A DNA stretch of 64,000 bases. Origin: Nocardia nova (GTDB taxonomy: Bacteria; Actinomycetota; Actinomycetes; Mycobacteriales; Mycobacteriaceae). The DNA lies in assembly GCF_002933465.1 (NCBI RefSeq), contig NZ_PSZE01000011.1:62001-126000 (forward strand), in the 5' to 3' direction. The translations under genes and the position numbers were made by a program. Position 1 is the first letter of the stretch; every line of letters begins with the position of its first letter. The notes under the pieces were generated by a model that saw only the letters and a program-made list of their open reading frames with translations, ran no database searches and was not told the origin of the DNA. Positions 7,608 through 15,694 of the stretch are shown in pieces.

Positions 7608-8885
7608 GTGACCAAGACCAGCAGCTTCACCGCCCCGAAAGGGATTCCGGATTATGTGCCGCCCGCCTCGGCGGAGTTCGTCGCCGTACGGGACGGGCTC
7701 GTGCACGCCGCGCGACTGGCCGGATACGGACATGTGGAGTTGCCGATCTTCGAGGACACCGCGCTGTTCGCGCGCGGTGTGGGTGAATCGACCGATGTGG
7801 TCACGAAGGAGATGTACACCTTCGCCGACCGCGGCGAACGCAGCGTGACCCTGCGGCCGGAAGGCACGGCCGGGGTCATGCGGGCGGTGATCGAACACGG
7901 CCTCGACCGCGGTCAGCTGCCGGTCAAACTGTGCTATTCCGGCCCGTTCTTCCGCTACGAGCGGCCCCAGGCCGGACGCTACCGGCAGCTGCAGCAGGTG
8001 GGCGTGGAGGCGATCGGCGTCGACGATCCGGCGCTGGACGCCGAGGTGATCGCCGTCGCCGACGCGGGCTTCCGGTCGCTGGGGCTCGAGGGCTTCCGGC
8101 TCGAGATCACCTCGCTCGGCGACGAGACCTGCCGGCCGCAGTACCGCGAACTTCTCCAGGAGTTCCTGTTCGCCCTGCCGCTGGACGAAGAGACCCGCCG
8201 CCGCGCCGAGATCAACCCCCTGCGGGTGCTCGACGACAAGCGCAAGGAGGTCCGCGCCCTCACCGCCGGCGCGCCGCTGATGCTCGACCACCTCTCCGAC
8301 TCCGCGAAGGCGCACTTCGAGCAGGTGCTGGGCCATCTGGACGCGCTCGGCGTGCCGTATGTGGTCAACCCGCGCATGGTGCGCGGCCTGGACTATTACA
8401 CCAAGACCACGTTCGAATTCGTCCACGACGGCCTGGGCGCGCAGTCGGGTATCGGCGGCGGTGGGCGCTACGACGGGCTGATGGCGGAACTGGGTGGCCA
8501 GCCGCTGTCCGGAATCGGGTTCGGACTCGGTGTCGACCGAACCATGCTGGCGTTGCGGGCCGAGGGTAAGGCCGCGGGCGAACCCGCACGGGTCGATGTG
8601 TTCGGGGTGCCGCTGGGAGAGGCGGCGATGGCCCGGCTGGTCGTGCTCGCGGCCCAACTGCGCGCGGCCGGGATCCGGGTCGACCTGGCCTACGGCGGGC
8701 GCGGTGTGAAGGGCGCGATGAAGGCCGCCGACCGGTCTGGTGCGGCGTTCGCGCTGGTCCTCGGCGACCGGGACCTGGCCGACGAACAGGTGGGCTTGAA
8801 GGACCTCGGCTCCGGTGAGCAGCGCCAGATCCCGCTCGCCGAGGTAGTGGCGCAGGTGTCGGCGGCACTGGGCGCACAGCGGTAG
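7608..8885 (+). CDS. hisS: Histidyl-tRNA synthetase
   Basis: A 425-residue class II aminoacyl-tRNA synthetase that charges tRNA-His. It begins TKTSSFTAPKGIPDY, the usual HisRS start. Motif 2 is FRYERPQAGRYRQLQQVGVE, the HisA signatures are MVRGLDYYTKTTFEF and SGIGGGGRYDGL, and motif 3 is GIGFGLGVDRTML. The C-terminal anticodon-binding domain (VDVFGVPLGEAA... to QIPLAEVV) is complete. GTG 7608 gives the family's normal length; the open frame continues upstream but has no homology. The ribosome site is weak (GGGGG at ~7590). The neighbouring ppi gene reproduces the mycobacterial gene order. Confidence 0.96.
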   Translation: MTKTSSFTAPKGIPDYVPPASAEFVAVRDGLVHAARLAGYGHVELPIFEDTALFARGVGESTDVVTKEMYTFADRGERSVTLRPEGTAGVMRAVIEHGLDRGQLPVKLCYSGPFFRYERPQAGRYRQLQQVGVEAIGVDDPALDAEVIAVADAGFRSLGLEGFRLEITSLGDETCRPQYRELLQEFLFALPLDEETRRRAEINPLRVLDDKRKEVRALTAGAPLMLDHLSDSAKAHFEQVLGHLDALGVPYVVNPRMVRGLDYYTKTTFEFVHDGLGAQSGIGGGGRYDGLMAELGGQPLSGIGFGLGVDRTMLALRAEGKAAGEPARVDVFGVPLGEAAMARLVVLAAQLRAAGIRVDLAYGGRGVKGAMKAADRSGAAFALVLGDRDLADEQVGLKDLGSGEQRQIPLAEVVAQVSAALGAQR

Positions 8886-8977
8886 TACGGTCCGAGCATG
8901 TCTGGAAAACCGTGGCGCGCATCGATTTCCGGTCGGCGCTCTCGCCCGGTCCGGCGTGTGCGGATGAGCGCGGCCTC

Positions 8978-9634
8978 GTGAACGACGCGAATTCCGCGGC
9001 GGAGCAGCCGGTCGGCCTCGACCTCATCGCTCCGGAGCTGTACGCGCCGATGCTGCGCCGGTTGGCGCTGGGTGCCATCGGTGCGGGTGTCGTCGTCGGC
9101 GTGGTGGTCGCGCTGGTCGTGAGCTGGCCGGCCGGTGTCGTGGTCGGCGGGGTGCTCGGCGCCCCGACGGCGATCTACGCGCTGGCGGTCCGGCGCCGGC
9201 GAATGTGGTTGTCGGGCACCGTGATCGAAGCTCGGAGGCTGGTGGGGCGGCGGCGGCTCGACGTCGCCGCCGCGACGGGTGTCGAGGTGCTCGTGTACCC
9301 GGGACGGCTGAGTCGGATCGCGCTGCGGATCACCGCCGGCAGCCGGACCCAGACCGTGCCGCTGGCCATGTACACCGACGCCGGCAGCGGACGTGAACTG
9401 CACATCCTGGGGTTGCGGAAGCTCGCCGACGCGCTCTCCTCCACGGAGCTGGCCGCCGCGCTGGCGCTGTCCGGATTGCTGGTCGGGCAGTTGCGGGCCG
9501 AGGCTCGTGACGCCGGACTGGAGGAGCGGCCGCTGTATCGGGCGGTGCAGCTGGTGCGGGCGCGCGACATCGTGCAGCCGGTGCGGCTGAGCGACAGTGA
9601 TATCGCCACGCTGAGTCGGGATAGCGCAGCGTAA
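8978..9634 (+). CDS. Putative two-TM membrane protein of unknown function
   Basis: A 218-residue protein downstream of hisS. Residues ~30-75 contain two adjacent hydrophobic helices (ALGAIGAGVVVGVVVALVVSW and VVVGGVLGAPTAIYALAV). A cytoplasmic-type alpha/beta domain follows, rich in RRR clusters (TVIEARRLVGRRRLDVAAATGVEVLVYPGR), resembling PH-like membrane-associated domains, and then a helical end. GTG 8978 is preferred because conserved-looking sequence starts there; GTG 8912 would add a 22-residue non-homologous leader. No function is assigned. Confidence 0.55.
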   Translation: MNDANSAAEQPVGLDLIAPELYAPMLRRLALGAIGAGVVVGVVVALVVSWPAGVVVGGVLGAPTAIYALAVRRRRMWLSGTVIEARRLVGRRRLDVAAATGVEVLVYPGRLSRIALRITAGSRTQTVPLAMYTDAGSGRELHILGLRKLADALSSTELAAALALSGLLVGQLRAEARDAGLEERPLYRAVQLVRARDIVQPVRLSDSDIATLSRDSAA

Positions 9635-9943
9635 GTGTCCACGCGCGGGACGAAACGGACGTAATGCGCCGCTGCGGTGCGCGGCGCGAACGATATGCGG
9701 TCACCGTGCGGTAACGAAGTAGCGGTGGCGACGCGGGCGGGTGTTTCGGCATCCGGCCCGGTGGGCAACCTTTCGGCTTACTTTGGTTCGGCAGGGATCC
9801 CGCTGTATCGCGGGCCTGTGACCACACTGGTACCCGAACCGGCAGGGGTTTGACCTTTCATGTCTCGTAATACTCCGGAGCGCAGCGAACACTGAGACTT
9901 GGAAGGTTTCCAGGATCGAAAGAGTTCGAACGAAGGGTTCGCC
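9635..9943 (+). other. Non-coding gap before the small secreted peptide
   Basis: About 309 bp without a credible gene. It holds a hairpin at 9666-9687 (7-bp stem GCGCCGC/GCGGCGC) that could end the upstream transcript, though no T-run follows. Closer to the next gene are TTGACC at 9848-9853 and a TAATAC element, but their 12-bp spacing is too short for a normal sigma-70 promoter, so no promoter is claimed. Confidence 0.4.
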
Positions 9944-10123
9944 ATGCACACCATCAAATTCCGTAAAGCAGCCGCGGTTGCCGCTCTAGCAGTGGCTCTC
10001 GGAGCCGTCGTCGCTCCCGCCGCGTCTGCCGCGAGCCCATCGGGCACCTCTCCGACGGCGAGCGACATCGACGGGTCCGTCGCGATCTGCGTCCCCCTGG
10101 GCAGTGTCGTTTTCTGCATCTGA
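9944..10123 (+). CDS. Small secreted peptide (59-residue precursor)
   Basis: ATG 9944 has a CGAAGGG ribosome site. The precursor has a classic Sec signal: basic start (HTIKFRKA), hydrophobic core (VAALAVALGAVVAP) and an AxA site, APAASA. Cleavage would leave a ~30-residue peptide beginning ASPSG and ending ICVPLGSVVFCI, with two cysteines 10 residues apart that could form a disulfide. The gene stands alone between a long gap and a strong terminator hairpin, so it has its own short transcript. The family is not recognised. Small secreted peptides of this kind may act as signals, toxins or envelope factors; none of that is shown here. Confidence 0.6.
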   Translation: MHTIKFRKAAAVAALAVALGAVVAPAASAASPSGTSPTASDIDGSVAICVPLGSVVFCI

Positions 10124-10150
10124 GGTCGTCTTCCGCAGCCGAGCTATCGC

Positions 10151-10187
10151 GAGAAGGGGCGCCGCCGGAGGGGCGGCGCCCCTTCTC
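10151..10187 (+). terminator. Strong hairpin terminator after the secreted-peptide gene
   Basis: A perfect 16-bp stem (GAGAAGGGGCGCCGCC at 10151-10166 pairs with 10172-10187) with a 5-nt loop lies 28 bp after the peptide stop. There is no T-run, as is common in high-GC actinobacteria. It separates this gene from mdh. Confidence 0.75.
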
Positions 10188-10227
10188 GGTGTGCGGGCAA
10201 CGGGCGAGGCCGCGTGCCGGCCAGCGG

Positions 10228-10241
10228 CGAAAGCGCTTGCA
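10228..10241. promoter_or_regulatory. LacI-family operator-like palindrome upstream of mdh
   Basis: On the minus strand this 14-mer reads TGCAAGCGCTTTCG, 13 of 14 positions of the general LacI/CcpA consensus TGNAANCGNTTNCA, centred on AAGCGCTT. It lies about 120 bp before the mdh start. Binding is inferred from pattern only. Confidence 0.35.
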
Positions 10242-10359
10242 TAGCGGGCCTGATCCGTCCGCGCTGTCTGGTTGCTCACGGTGCCCGGTTCCCGAGGGAG
10301 AGGGTCGTTAAGGTGAAGATCGAAGCCGACCGTCGAGTTCTCGTGAACAAGGAGTTGTC

Positions 10360-11367
10360 GTGAGCCATGCCGCCCGTACGCCCGTGACCGTCACCGTCAC
10401 CGGAGCCGCCGGTCAGATCGCCTACGGGTTGCTGTTCCGCATCGCCTCCGGCGCCATGCTCGGGCCGCGGACGCCGGTTCGGCTGCGGTTGCTGGAGATC
10501 CCGGCGGCGGTCGGCGCCGTCGAAGGGGTGGCGATGGAGCTCGAGGACGGCGCTTTCCCGCTGCTCGAATCGATCGACATCAGCGACGACCCGTGGGTGG
10601 GATTCGACGGCGCCTCGGTCGCCGTTCTGGTGGGCGCCCGCCCGCGCACCGCCGGGATGGAGCGTTCGGATCTGCTGGCGGCCAACGGGCCGATCTTCAC
10701 CGATCAGGGCGCGGCCATCAACGCCAGCGCGGCCGACGATGTGAAGGTGCTGGTGGTCGGAAATCCGGCCAATACCAACGCCTTCATCGCGATGAGCAAC
10801 GCACCCGACGTGCCGCCGGCGCGTTTCACCGCCCTGACTCGCCTCGACCACAACCGGGCTATCGCCCAGCTCGCCGCGCGCAGTGGTGCCCCGGCCTCCT
10901 CGATCACGCGAATGACGGTGTGGGGCAACCACTCCGCGACGCAGTATCCGGATATCAGCCACACCCTGATCGGGGGCCGCCCGGCCGGCCGCGTGATCGA
11001 CGATCCGGCCTGGGTGCGCGAGACCTTCATCCCCACCGTCCAGCAGCGCGGTACCGCGATCATCGCCGCGCGCGGGGCGTCCTCGGCGGCCAGTGCGGCG
11101 AGTGCGGCCATCGACCACATCCACGATTGGGTGCTGGGCACCGCGACCGGTGACTGGGTGTCGATGGCGGTGCCCTCCGACGGCTCCTACGGGGTGCCGG
11201 AGGGGCTCATCAGTTCGTTCCCCGTGACGTGTGCCGACGGCGAGTATTCGATCGTGCCGGATCTGGAGATCGACGAATTCTCGCGCGAGCGTATCGATCT
11301 CAGTGTTGCCGAGCTGGCGGCCGAGCGCGAGGCGGTGATCGATCTCGGCTTCGCCAAACGCGGCTGA
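10360..11367 (+). CDS. mdh: Malate dehydrogenase
   Basis: A 335-residue NAD-dependent malate dehydrogenase of the TCA cycle, interconverting malate and oxaloacetate. The Rossmann start VTVTGAAGQIAYGLLFRIASG binds NAD. Substrate and catalytic positions are seen in GARPRTAGMERSDLL, VGNPANTNA, TRLDHNRA and the catalytic-His motif WGNHSATQYPD. The length is normal for the actinobacterial enzyme. GTG 10360 has AAGGAG at 10350-10355. It is a single-gene unit; the next gene is convergent. A LacI-like site lies upstream. Confidence 0.96.
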   Translation: MSHAARTPVTVTVTGAAGQIAYGLLFRIASGAMLGPRTPVRLRLLEIPAAVGAVEGVAMELEDGAFPLLESIDISDDPWVGFDGASVAVLVGARPRTAGMERSDLLAANGPIFTDQGAAINASAADDVKVLVVGNPANTNAFIAMSNAPDVPPARFTALTRLDHNRAIAQLAARSGAPASSITRMTVWGNHSATQYPDISHTLIGGRPAGRVIDDPAWVRETFIPTVQQRGTAIIAARGASSAASAASAAIDHIHDWVLGTATGDWVSMAVPSDGSYGVPEGLISSFPVTCADGEYSIVPDLEIDEFSRERIDLSVAELAAEREAVIDLGFAKRG

Positions 11368-11392
11368 GTCGATCGACCGCTCGCGCCGCCGA

Positions 11393-12262
11393 TCACACCT
11401 TGGCGATGACCTTCTCCGCGTACTTCTCCAGATGCGCGATCTTGTCCGCGAGCGGCTCGGTGTCGTCGCCGGCGACGTACGGGTAACGGAAGCCGACGAT
11501 CACGTCGGTGACGCCCTTGTCCTCGAGCCGCTTGATGCCGTCGGTGGTGTAGGCGTCCAGCGAGGCCGCGTGGATTTCGAACGGTGTGGATGCGTCACGC
11601 TCGGAGCGCAATTCGTCGAGCCGGGCCAGCATGCGGTCGAGATCCTCGGGATCGCCACCGGCATGCATCCAGCCGTCGCACAGGCGCACGGCGCGCCGCA
11701 ACGCGGCATCGCTGTGGCCGCCGACCAGGATCGGCAGCGGTTCGGTGGCCCCCGGGGTGATCTTGATCTTCGGGATGTCGTAGAACTCGCCGTGGTATTC
11801 GAAGTACTCGCCCCGCGACAGGCCGCGCACGATTTCGATGCATTCGTCCATGCGCTTGCCGCGCCGCTCGAACGGTACGCCCATGATCTGGAAGTCCTCG
11901 GGCCACGGGCTGATGCCGACCCCCAGCGAGAAGCGGTTGCCGCTGAGGTAGGCGAGTGAGGCGGCCTGTTTGGCCACCAGCACCGGCGGGCGGATCGGCA
12001 GTTTCACCACGAAGGGCGTGAACCGCAGCGTGGTGGTCACCGCCGTCAGCGCGGCGGAGAGGACGAACGCCTCGATGAAGGGCTTACCGTCGAGGAATTC
12101 GCGGTTGCCGTCCGGGGTGTACGGGTAGGTCGAATCCGACTCCGCGGGGTAGGCGACGCTGTCGGCGATGGTCATACTGTGGAATCCGGCCGCCTCGGCG
12201 GCCTGTGCCAGCGGTACGTAGTGCGCCGGATCGGTCATCGCCTCCGCGTAAGTGAAACGCAT
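11393..12262 (-). CDS. LLM-class (F420-type) flavin-dependent oxidoreductase
   Basis: A 289-residue TIM-barrel oxidoreductase of the luciferase-like superfamily. It shows the N-terminal MRFTYAEAM..., the ADSVAYP segment, the LSGNRFSLGVGISPWPEDFQIMGVPFERRG signature and LPILVGGHSDAALRRAVRLCDGW. Actinobacterial relatives commonly use F420 and act on ketones, lipids or steroid intermediates; the substrate here is unknown. ATG 12262 follows a GAGAGGA ribosome site. A palindrome resembling the KstR operator sits 31 bp upstream, so control by a sterol-catabolism repressor is plausible. Confidence 0.85.
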   Translation of the reverse strand: MRFTYAEAMTDPAHYVPLAQAAEAAGFHSMTIADSVAYPAESDSTYPYTPDGNREFLDGKPFIEAFVLSAALTAVTTTLRFTPFVVKLPIRPPVLVAKQAASLAYLSGNRFSLGVGISPWPEDFQIMGVPFERRGKRMDECIEIVRGLSRGEYFEYHGEFYDIPKIKITPGATEPLPILVGGHSDAALRRAVRLCDGWMHAGGDPEDLDRMLARLDELRSERDASTPFEIHAASLDAYTTDGIKRLEDKGVTDVIVGFRYPYVAGDDTEPLADKIAHLEKYAEKVIAKV

Positions 12263-12292
12263 CGGTGGTCCTCTCGGGTGTTGCCGGTAAAA

Positions 12293-12312
12293 AACTAGAA
12301 CAGATTCTAGTT
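12293..12312 (-). promoter_or_regulatory. KstR-like operator upstream of the LLM oxidoreductase
   Basis: A perfect 20-bp inverted repeat, AACTAGAA-CAGA-TTCTAGTT. Within it the minus strand reads TAGAATCTGTTCTA, one mismatch from the KstR consensus TnnAACnnGTTnnA. Location just upstream of the minus-strand gene fits a repressor site. Confidence 0.6.
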
Positions 12313-12374
12313 GTGCTGGCGATCCTAGTGCGATAGACAGTGCGTTGTCCCGAGTTCGGCCACTGATCGGTCGA

Positions 12375-12388
12375 ATGAACCTGTTCTA
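12375..12388 (-). promoter_or_regulatory. Second, weaker KstR-like half-palindrome
   Basis: GAACCTGTTC (12377-12386) is a perfect inverted repeat. In the 14-bp KstR frame it reads ATGAACCTGTTCTA, one outer mismatch. It lies ~110 bp upstream of the LLM gene and may be a second operator or chance. Confidence 0.35.
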
Positions 12389-12407
12389 GGTCTGTCCCCG
12401 ACGAAGA

Positions 12408-12435
12408 ATGGCCCGGACCGTACGGTCCGGGCCAT
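12408..12435. terminator. Bidirectional hairpin downstream of the type VII-type gene
   Basis: A 12-bp perfect stem (ATGGCCCGGACC paired with GGTCCGGGCCAT) around GTAC, 34 bp beyond the stop of the minus-strand gene at 12470. It would end that transcript. Confidence 0.65.
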
Positions 12436-12469
12436 CCCGGGTGATGAATCGGCCGGCGCGCGGCGGCGA

Positions 12470-14158
12470 TCAGAGCTGGTCGTTCTCGTAATCGCTGATG
12501 AGCTCGTCGGAATGGGTCTGGCCGATGACCTCGGGCGTGGTCTCTCCCAGCGGGCCGGTGAGGTCGATGTTGCCGGTGAGGCCCTGGTAGTTCTGCACCG
12601 TGCGGCCGCGCTCGTCGTCGGAGTTGCGTTGCCCCGCGGCCGGTGTGCCGCCGCCCATGAAACCCGAACCGGGCGTTCCCTGACCGGGCGTACCGGGCAT
12701 GCCCGGGCCGAACGGCATCCCGGGGATCCCCATCCCGGGGATCCCCGGGCGGGCGCCCGGGACCGAGGAGCCCACGCCCGGTGTGGCCGCCGCGCCGCCG
12801 CCGGACGCGGTACCGCCGAGCCCTCCCATGAGACCGCTCAGCCCACCGCCGGCACCACTGCCGCTCATCGAACCCGGGTGTGCGCCGTTACCGCCGAAGG
12901 CGCTGGCATGCGTCGAAGCCCCGGGCAGGCCGGAACCGGTCAGGTCACCGAGACCGGCGGCCTGGGTGTCCGCGCCGCCGCCCGACAGCAGGCTCTGGGC
13001 CTGCTCCACGATCGGCTGCCCGACGTTCTGCGCGACCGCCTGGGCGGCATTGGCCGCCTGCGGCGCGTACTGGCCGGCGAGCTGGTTGACCACGTTCGCC
13101 AATTGGCCGGTGTAGCCGCTCAATTCGCCTCGGGTGGCGTTGACGATAGTGACCGCCTGGCCGAGATATTCGGTGGCCGTGGCGATCAGCGTGGCCTGTC
13201 CGGGCGGAGTCAGGGCAACGGGCGCCAGCGCGGTGGCCTGGGTCGCGAACGACTGGGCGACCTGAGTGAGCTGGACGTTGCCGCGCTGCACCACCGCCGC
13301 TGCCTCGTCGGTGAGTTTCGAGATGTCGAAGCCGCGCTGGCTGGCATCCTCACCGTGCGCCTGTACCTGTTGGCCCGCCGCCTGGGCACTGCTGGCCGAC
13401 TGGCCCTGCCAGACCTGCTCGACCGACTTCATCGCGCCCATGCCGATCTGCATGGCGCTCTGGATGACCTGCGAGGACTGGCTGAGCAAGTCGGCCGGAT
13501 TCAGGGCCCCCATCACACCGGTGCCGAAACTCGACAGCAGATCGAGGAACGGTTTGAACAGCACGTCGATACCCGGCAGCGCGGGAAGGGCCATACCGTT
13601 CATCAGCGCGGCCACCGGATCGGCGGGCATGGGCGGCAGGTTCGCAGGCAATGCCGCGGCGACCGCGGCGCCGGCCTGCTGGACCGCACCCGCGGCACCG
13701 CCGAGTGCGGCGGGCGCCTGATCCAGCGCGGCCTGGGCGCCGTCGAGCAGGTGCTGCGCGCCGGGCACTGCGCCGAGCGCTCCGGCGGCCTGATGCAGCG
13801 CCTCGTGGCCCGCACCGAGCAGTGGCGACGCGGCGTCGCCCAGGACACCGGTATGTGCGTCGCCGGCATCGGGGGTGCCGGAACCTGCGCCGGGCAGGTG
13901 GGGCGTGGCGGTCCCGTGGGAACCGTTGTCCTCGAACTCTTTCCGTGCGGTTGTGAAGGCCGGCGCCGATGCGGGCGGTGTATCCGGCGGCAGTTGCGGC
14001 AGCGGGATATCGGTGATCGGGCCCTGCTGCGCGGCCGAGGCCAGCGTGGGATCGGGGGTGGACACCGGTGCGGCGGGCGCGATCGGTGAGGTGTCGGCGG
14101 CGGGTGCGGCCGGGGCGGCGATGACGCCGGAGTCGGTACCGGAACCGATGGTGTGCAC
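12470..14158 (-). CDS. Ala/Gly/Pro-rich putative type VII secretion-associated protein
   Basis: A 562-residue protein starting at GTG 14158, three bases after the EspC-like stop, with GGAGG in the preceding gene's 3' end. The N-terminal ~90 residues are Pro/Ala/Thr-rich. The middle (residues ~170-390) is helical and Gln/Ala-rich with several long amphipathic helices (TATEYLGQAVTIVNATRGELSGYTGQLANVV). The C-terminus is Gly/Pro low complexity (GIPGMGIPGMPFGPGMPGTPG) and ends SDYENDQL. There is no signal peptide. The tight pairing with an EspC-family gene suggests an EspB/PPE-like cosecreted partner. This is an inference from organisation and composition; no family is firmly recognised. Confidence 0.55.
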   Translation of the reverse strand: MHTIGSGTDSGVIAAPAAPAADTSPIAPAAPVSTPDPTLASAAQQGPITDIPLPQLPPDTPPASAPAFTTARKEFEDNGSHGTATPHLPGAGSGTPDAGDAHTGVLGDAASPLLGAGHEALHQAAGALGAVPGAQHLLDGAQAALDQAPAALGGAAGAVQQAGAAVAAALPANLPPMPADPVAALMNGMALPALPGIDVLFKPFLDLLSSFGTGVMGALNPADLLSQSSQVIQSAMQIGMGAMKSVEQVWQGQSASSAQAAGQQVQAHGEDASQRGFDISKLTDEAAAVVQRGNVQLTQVAQSFATQATALAPVALTPPGQATLIATATEYLGQAVTIVNATRGELSGYTGQLANVVNQLAGQYAPQAANAAQAVAQNVGQPIVEQAQSLLSGGGADTQAAGLGDLTGSGLPGASTHASAFGGNGAHPGSMSGSGAGGGLSGLMGGLGGTASGGGAAATPGVGSSVPGARPGIPGMGIPGMPFGPGMPGTPGQGTPGSGFMGGGTPAAGQRNSDDERGRTVQNYQGLTGNIDLTGPLGETTPEVIGQTHSDELISDYENDQL

Positions 14159-14161
14159 CGA

Positions 14162-14485
14162 TCATCCTCCGATCGCGTTGCCGATGGCGCCCAGGGAGCC
14201 GGCGGCGGCTCCGTCGTTGTCGCCGAGGATCGCGACGGTGCCGAATGCGGATTGCCCCAAGTGATTACATTTGGCCGACAGATCGTTGACATCGCTGCAG
14301 TGCAGTACCTGCGCGGCGGCGAACATCGCCAGATAGTCGGCGCCGATGAGCCCGAAAACAGGCGTCATCGCGGCTACGTGCGTCGCGGTGTCCATATTGG
14401 CCGCTCCCGCTATTTCGGTTCCGATGCTCTGATGTGTCGCCCCGAACGCGGTGATCGCGCTCTGGTCGGCGGTGAGATCGCTCAT
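14162..14485 (-). CDS. EspC-family ESX/type VII secretion-associated protein
   Basis: A 107-residue protein matching the EspC-type (ESX-1 secretion-associated) family. It starts with MSDLTADQSAITAFGATHQ and has the central pattern VFGLIGADYLAMFAAAQ followed by the polar helix VNDLSAKCNHLG. The family lacks a Sec signal and is exported through type VII systems, usually with a partner encoded beside it. ATG 14485 is chosen for a GGGGGG ribosome site 6-11 bp upstream. No ESX core genes (eccC, esxAB) are in the window, so this is an orphan substrate pair. It is divergent from the KstR-boxed SDR gene. Confidence 0.75.
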   Translation of the reverse strand: MSDLTADQSAITAFGATHQSIGTEIAGAANMDTATHVAAMTPVFGLIGADYLAMFAAAQVLHCSDVNDLSAKCNHLGQSAFGTVAILGDNDGAAAGSLGAIGNAIGG

Positions 14486-14616
14486 CGAACTGCCCCCCAA
14501 TCATCGTGGTCAACTGAGTCGTCAACGTCGAACAAGCCTCGCGACCGGGCGTCGACCGGAGGCTGGGCTGGGCTCAATATAACCGACCCGGCCGACGCGA
14601 TTCGAGTCCGACAAAC

Positions 14617-14647
14617 TAGAACATGTTGCAAATTAGAACGGGTTCTA
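14617..14647 (+). promoter_or_regulatory. Tandem KstR boxes over a probable leaderless promoter
   Basis: Two 14-bp sites separated by 3 bp both fit TnnAACnnGTTnnA: TAGAACATGTTGCA (14617-14630) and the perfect palindrome TAGAACGGGTTCTA (14634-14647). A TATTCT -10 element (14648-14653) follows directly and lies 6 bp before the SDR start codon, so a repressor here would block the promoter. Confidence 0.7.
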
Positions 14648-14659
14648 TATTCTCGTCGC

Positions 14660-15652
14660 ATGAAGGTCGCAGTCACCGGCGCAGCCGGCTTCCTTGGTAC
14701 GAATCTGCTCCACCAGCTGGTGGAGCGCGGTCACGAGGTGACCGCCATCGACCGGGTTCGGCCCTCCGGCGCCACGGATCCGAGTGTGACCTGGGTCAGC
14801 GCCGACGTGCTGGACCCGGCGTCGATGCGTTCGGCGCTGGCCGGCGCGGAGGTGGTCTACCACCTCGTCGCCCTGATCACCCTCGCGCATCGCAACGATC
14901 TGGCCTGGCGGGTGAACACCGAGGGTGTGCGGGTGGTGGCCGAAGCGGCACTCGCGGTCGGCGCCCGGCGCATGGTGCACGCGAGTTCGATCCACGCTTT
15001 CGATCAGTACAGCTGCGGCGGCCGCATCGACGAGAACGCGCCGCGCTCGGTCGATCCGGCGTTGCCGGTCTACGACCGCTCCAAATTCCAGGGCGAGGTC
15101 GAATTGCGTGCGGTCGTCGACCGGGGTCTCGACGCCGTGATCTGCAATCCGACGGGCGTTTACGGCCCTGTCGATCACTCCGACTCCCGGATCAACACGA
15201 CGCTGTGGGACGCCGCGCGCGGCCGGGTGCCGGTGATGATCGGCGGCGGCTTCGATCTGGTCGACGTGCGTGACGTCGCCACCGGCCTGATTCTCGCCGG
15301 GGAACGCGGCCGTACCGGCGAGAATTATCTGCTCTCGGGTGCGATGGTGACGATGCTCGAGGTCACCCGGCTCGCCGCCCGGATCAACGGCAAGCGGGGC
15401 CCGCGCTTCGCGATCCCGGCCAAGGTGATATCCGCGGCGCTGCCGGTGCTGGAACCGATCGGCAAGATGCTGGGCAGCGATCGGGTGTCGCGGGCGGCGA
15501 TGGGTGCGTTGCTGTCGGCTCCCGAGGTCGACGGAACCAGGGCACGGACGGAACTGGGATACCGGCCCCGGCCGACCGAGGAAACCATGCGTGATCTGGT
15601 GGCTTTCTACAAGGGCGAGTCCGTGTGCACGGTCGCGAGCAGTATGGCCTGA
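14660..15652 (+). CDS. NAD-dependent epimerase/dehydratase-type SDR
   Basis: A 330-residue extended short-chain dehydrogenase/reductase. It has the Rossmann motif TGAAGFLGTN, the catalytic tail YDRSKFQGE (Tyr-x3-Lys), SSIHAFD, NPTGVYGP and FDLVDVRDVATGL. It resembles dihydroflavonol-reductase/3-beta-hydroxysteroid dehydrogenase-like members. With two KstR-type boxes at its promoter, a role in sterol or related lipid oxidation is a reasonable inference, but the substrate is unproven. ATG 14660 lacks a ribosome site and sits where transcription should start, pointing to a leaderless mRNA. The open frame upstream is not part of the gene. Confidence 0.85.
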   Translation: MKVAVTGAAGFLGTNLLHQLVERGHEVTAIDRVRPSGATDPSVTWVSADVLDPASMRSALAGAEVVYHLVALITLAHRNDLAWRVNTEGVRVVAEAALAVGARRMVHASSIHAFDQYSCGGRIDENAPRSVDPALPVYDRSKFQGEVELRAVVDRGLDAVICNPTGVYGPVDHSDSRINTTLWDAARGRVPVMIGGGFDLVDVRDVATGLILAGERGRTGENYLLSGAMVTMLEVTRLAARINGKRGPRFAIPAKVISAALPVLEPIGKMLGSDRVSRAAMGALLSAPEVDGTRARTELGYRPRPTEETMRDLVAFYKGESVCTVASSMA

Positions 15653-15694
15653 GGTCGTTCCGAGGACGGCGCCGCGGCGTGCGCGGCGCGGTCC

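Noticed and set aside
9918..9942. SOS-like half sites (TTCGAAC...GGTTCG) upstream of the secreted peptide gene
   Set aside because: Spacing between TCGAAC and GTTCG is 5 bp, not 4, and the right half is incomplete.
12470..14158. PPE- or PE-family assignment for the EspC partner
   Set aside because: Neither N-terminal PPE nor PE motif is present; kept as a partner of unknown family.
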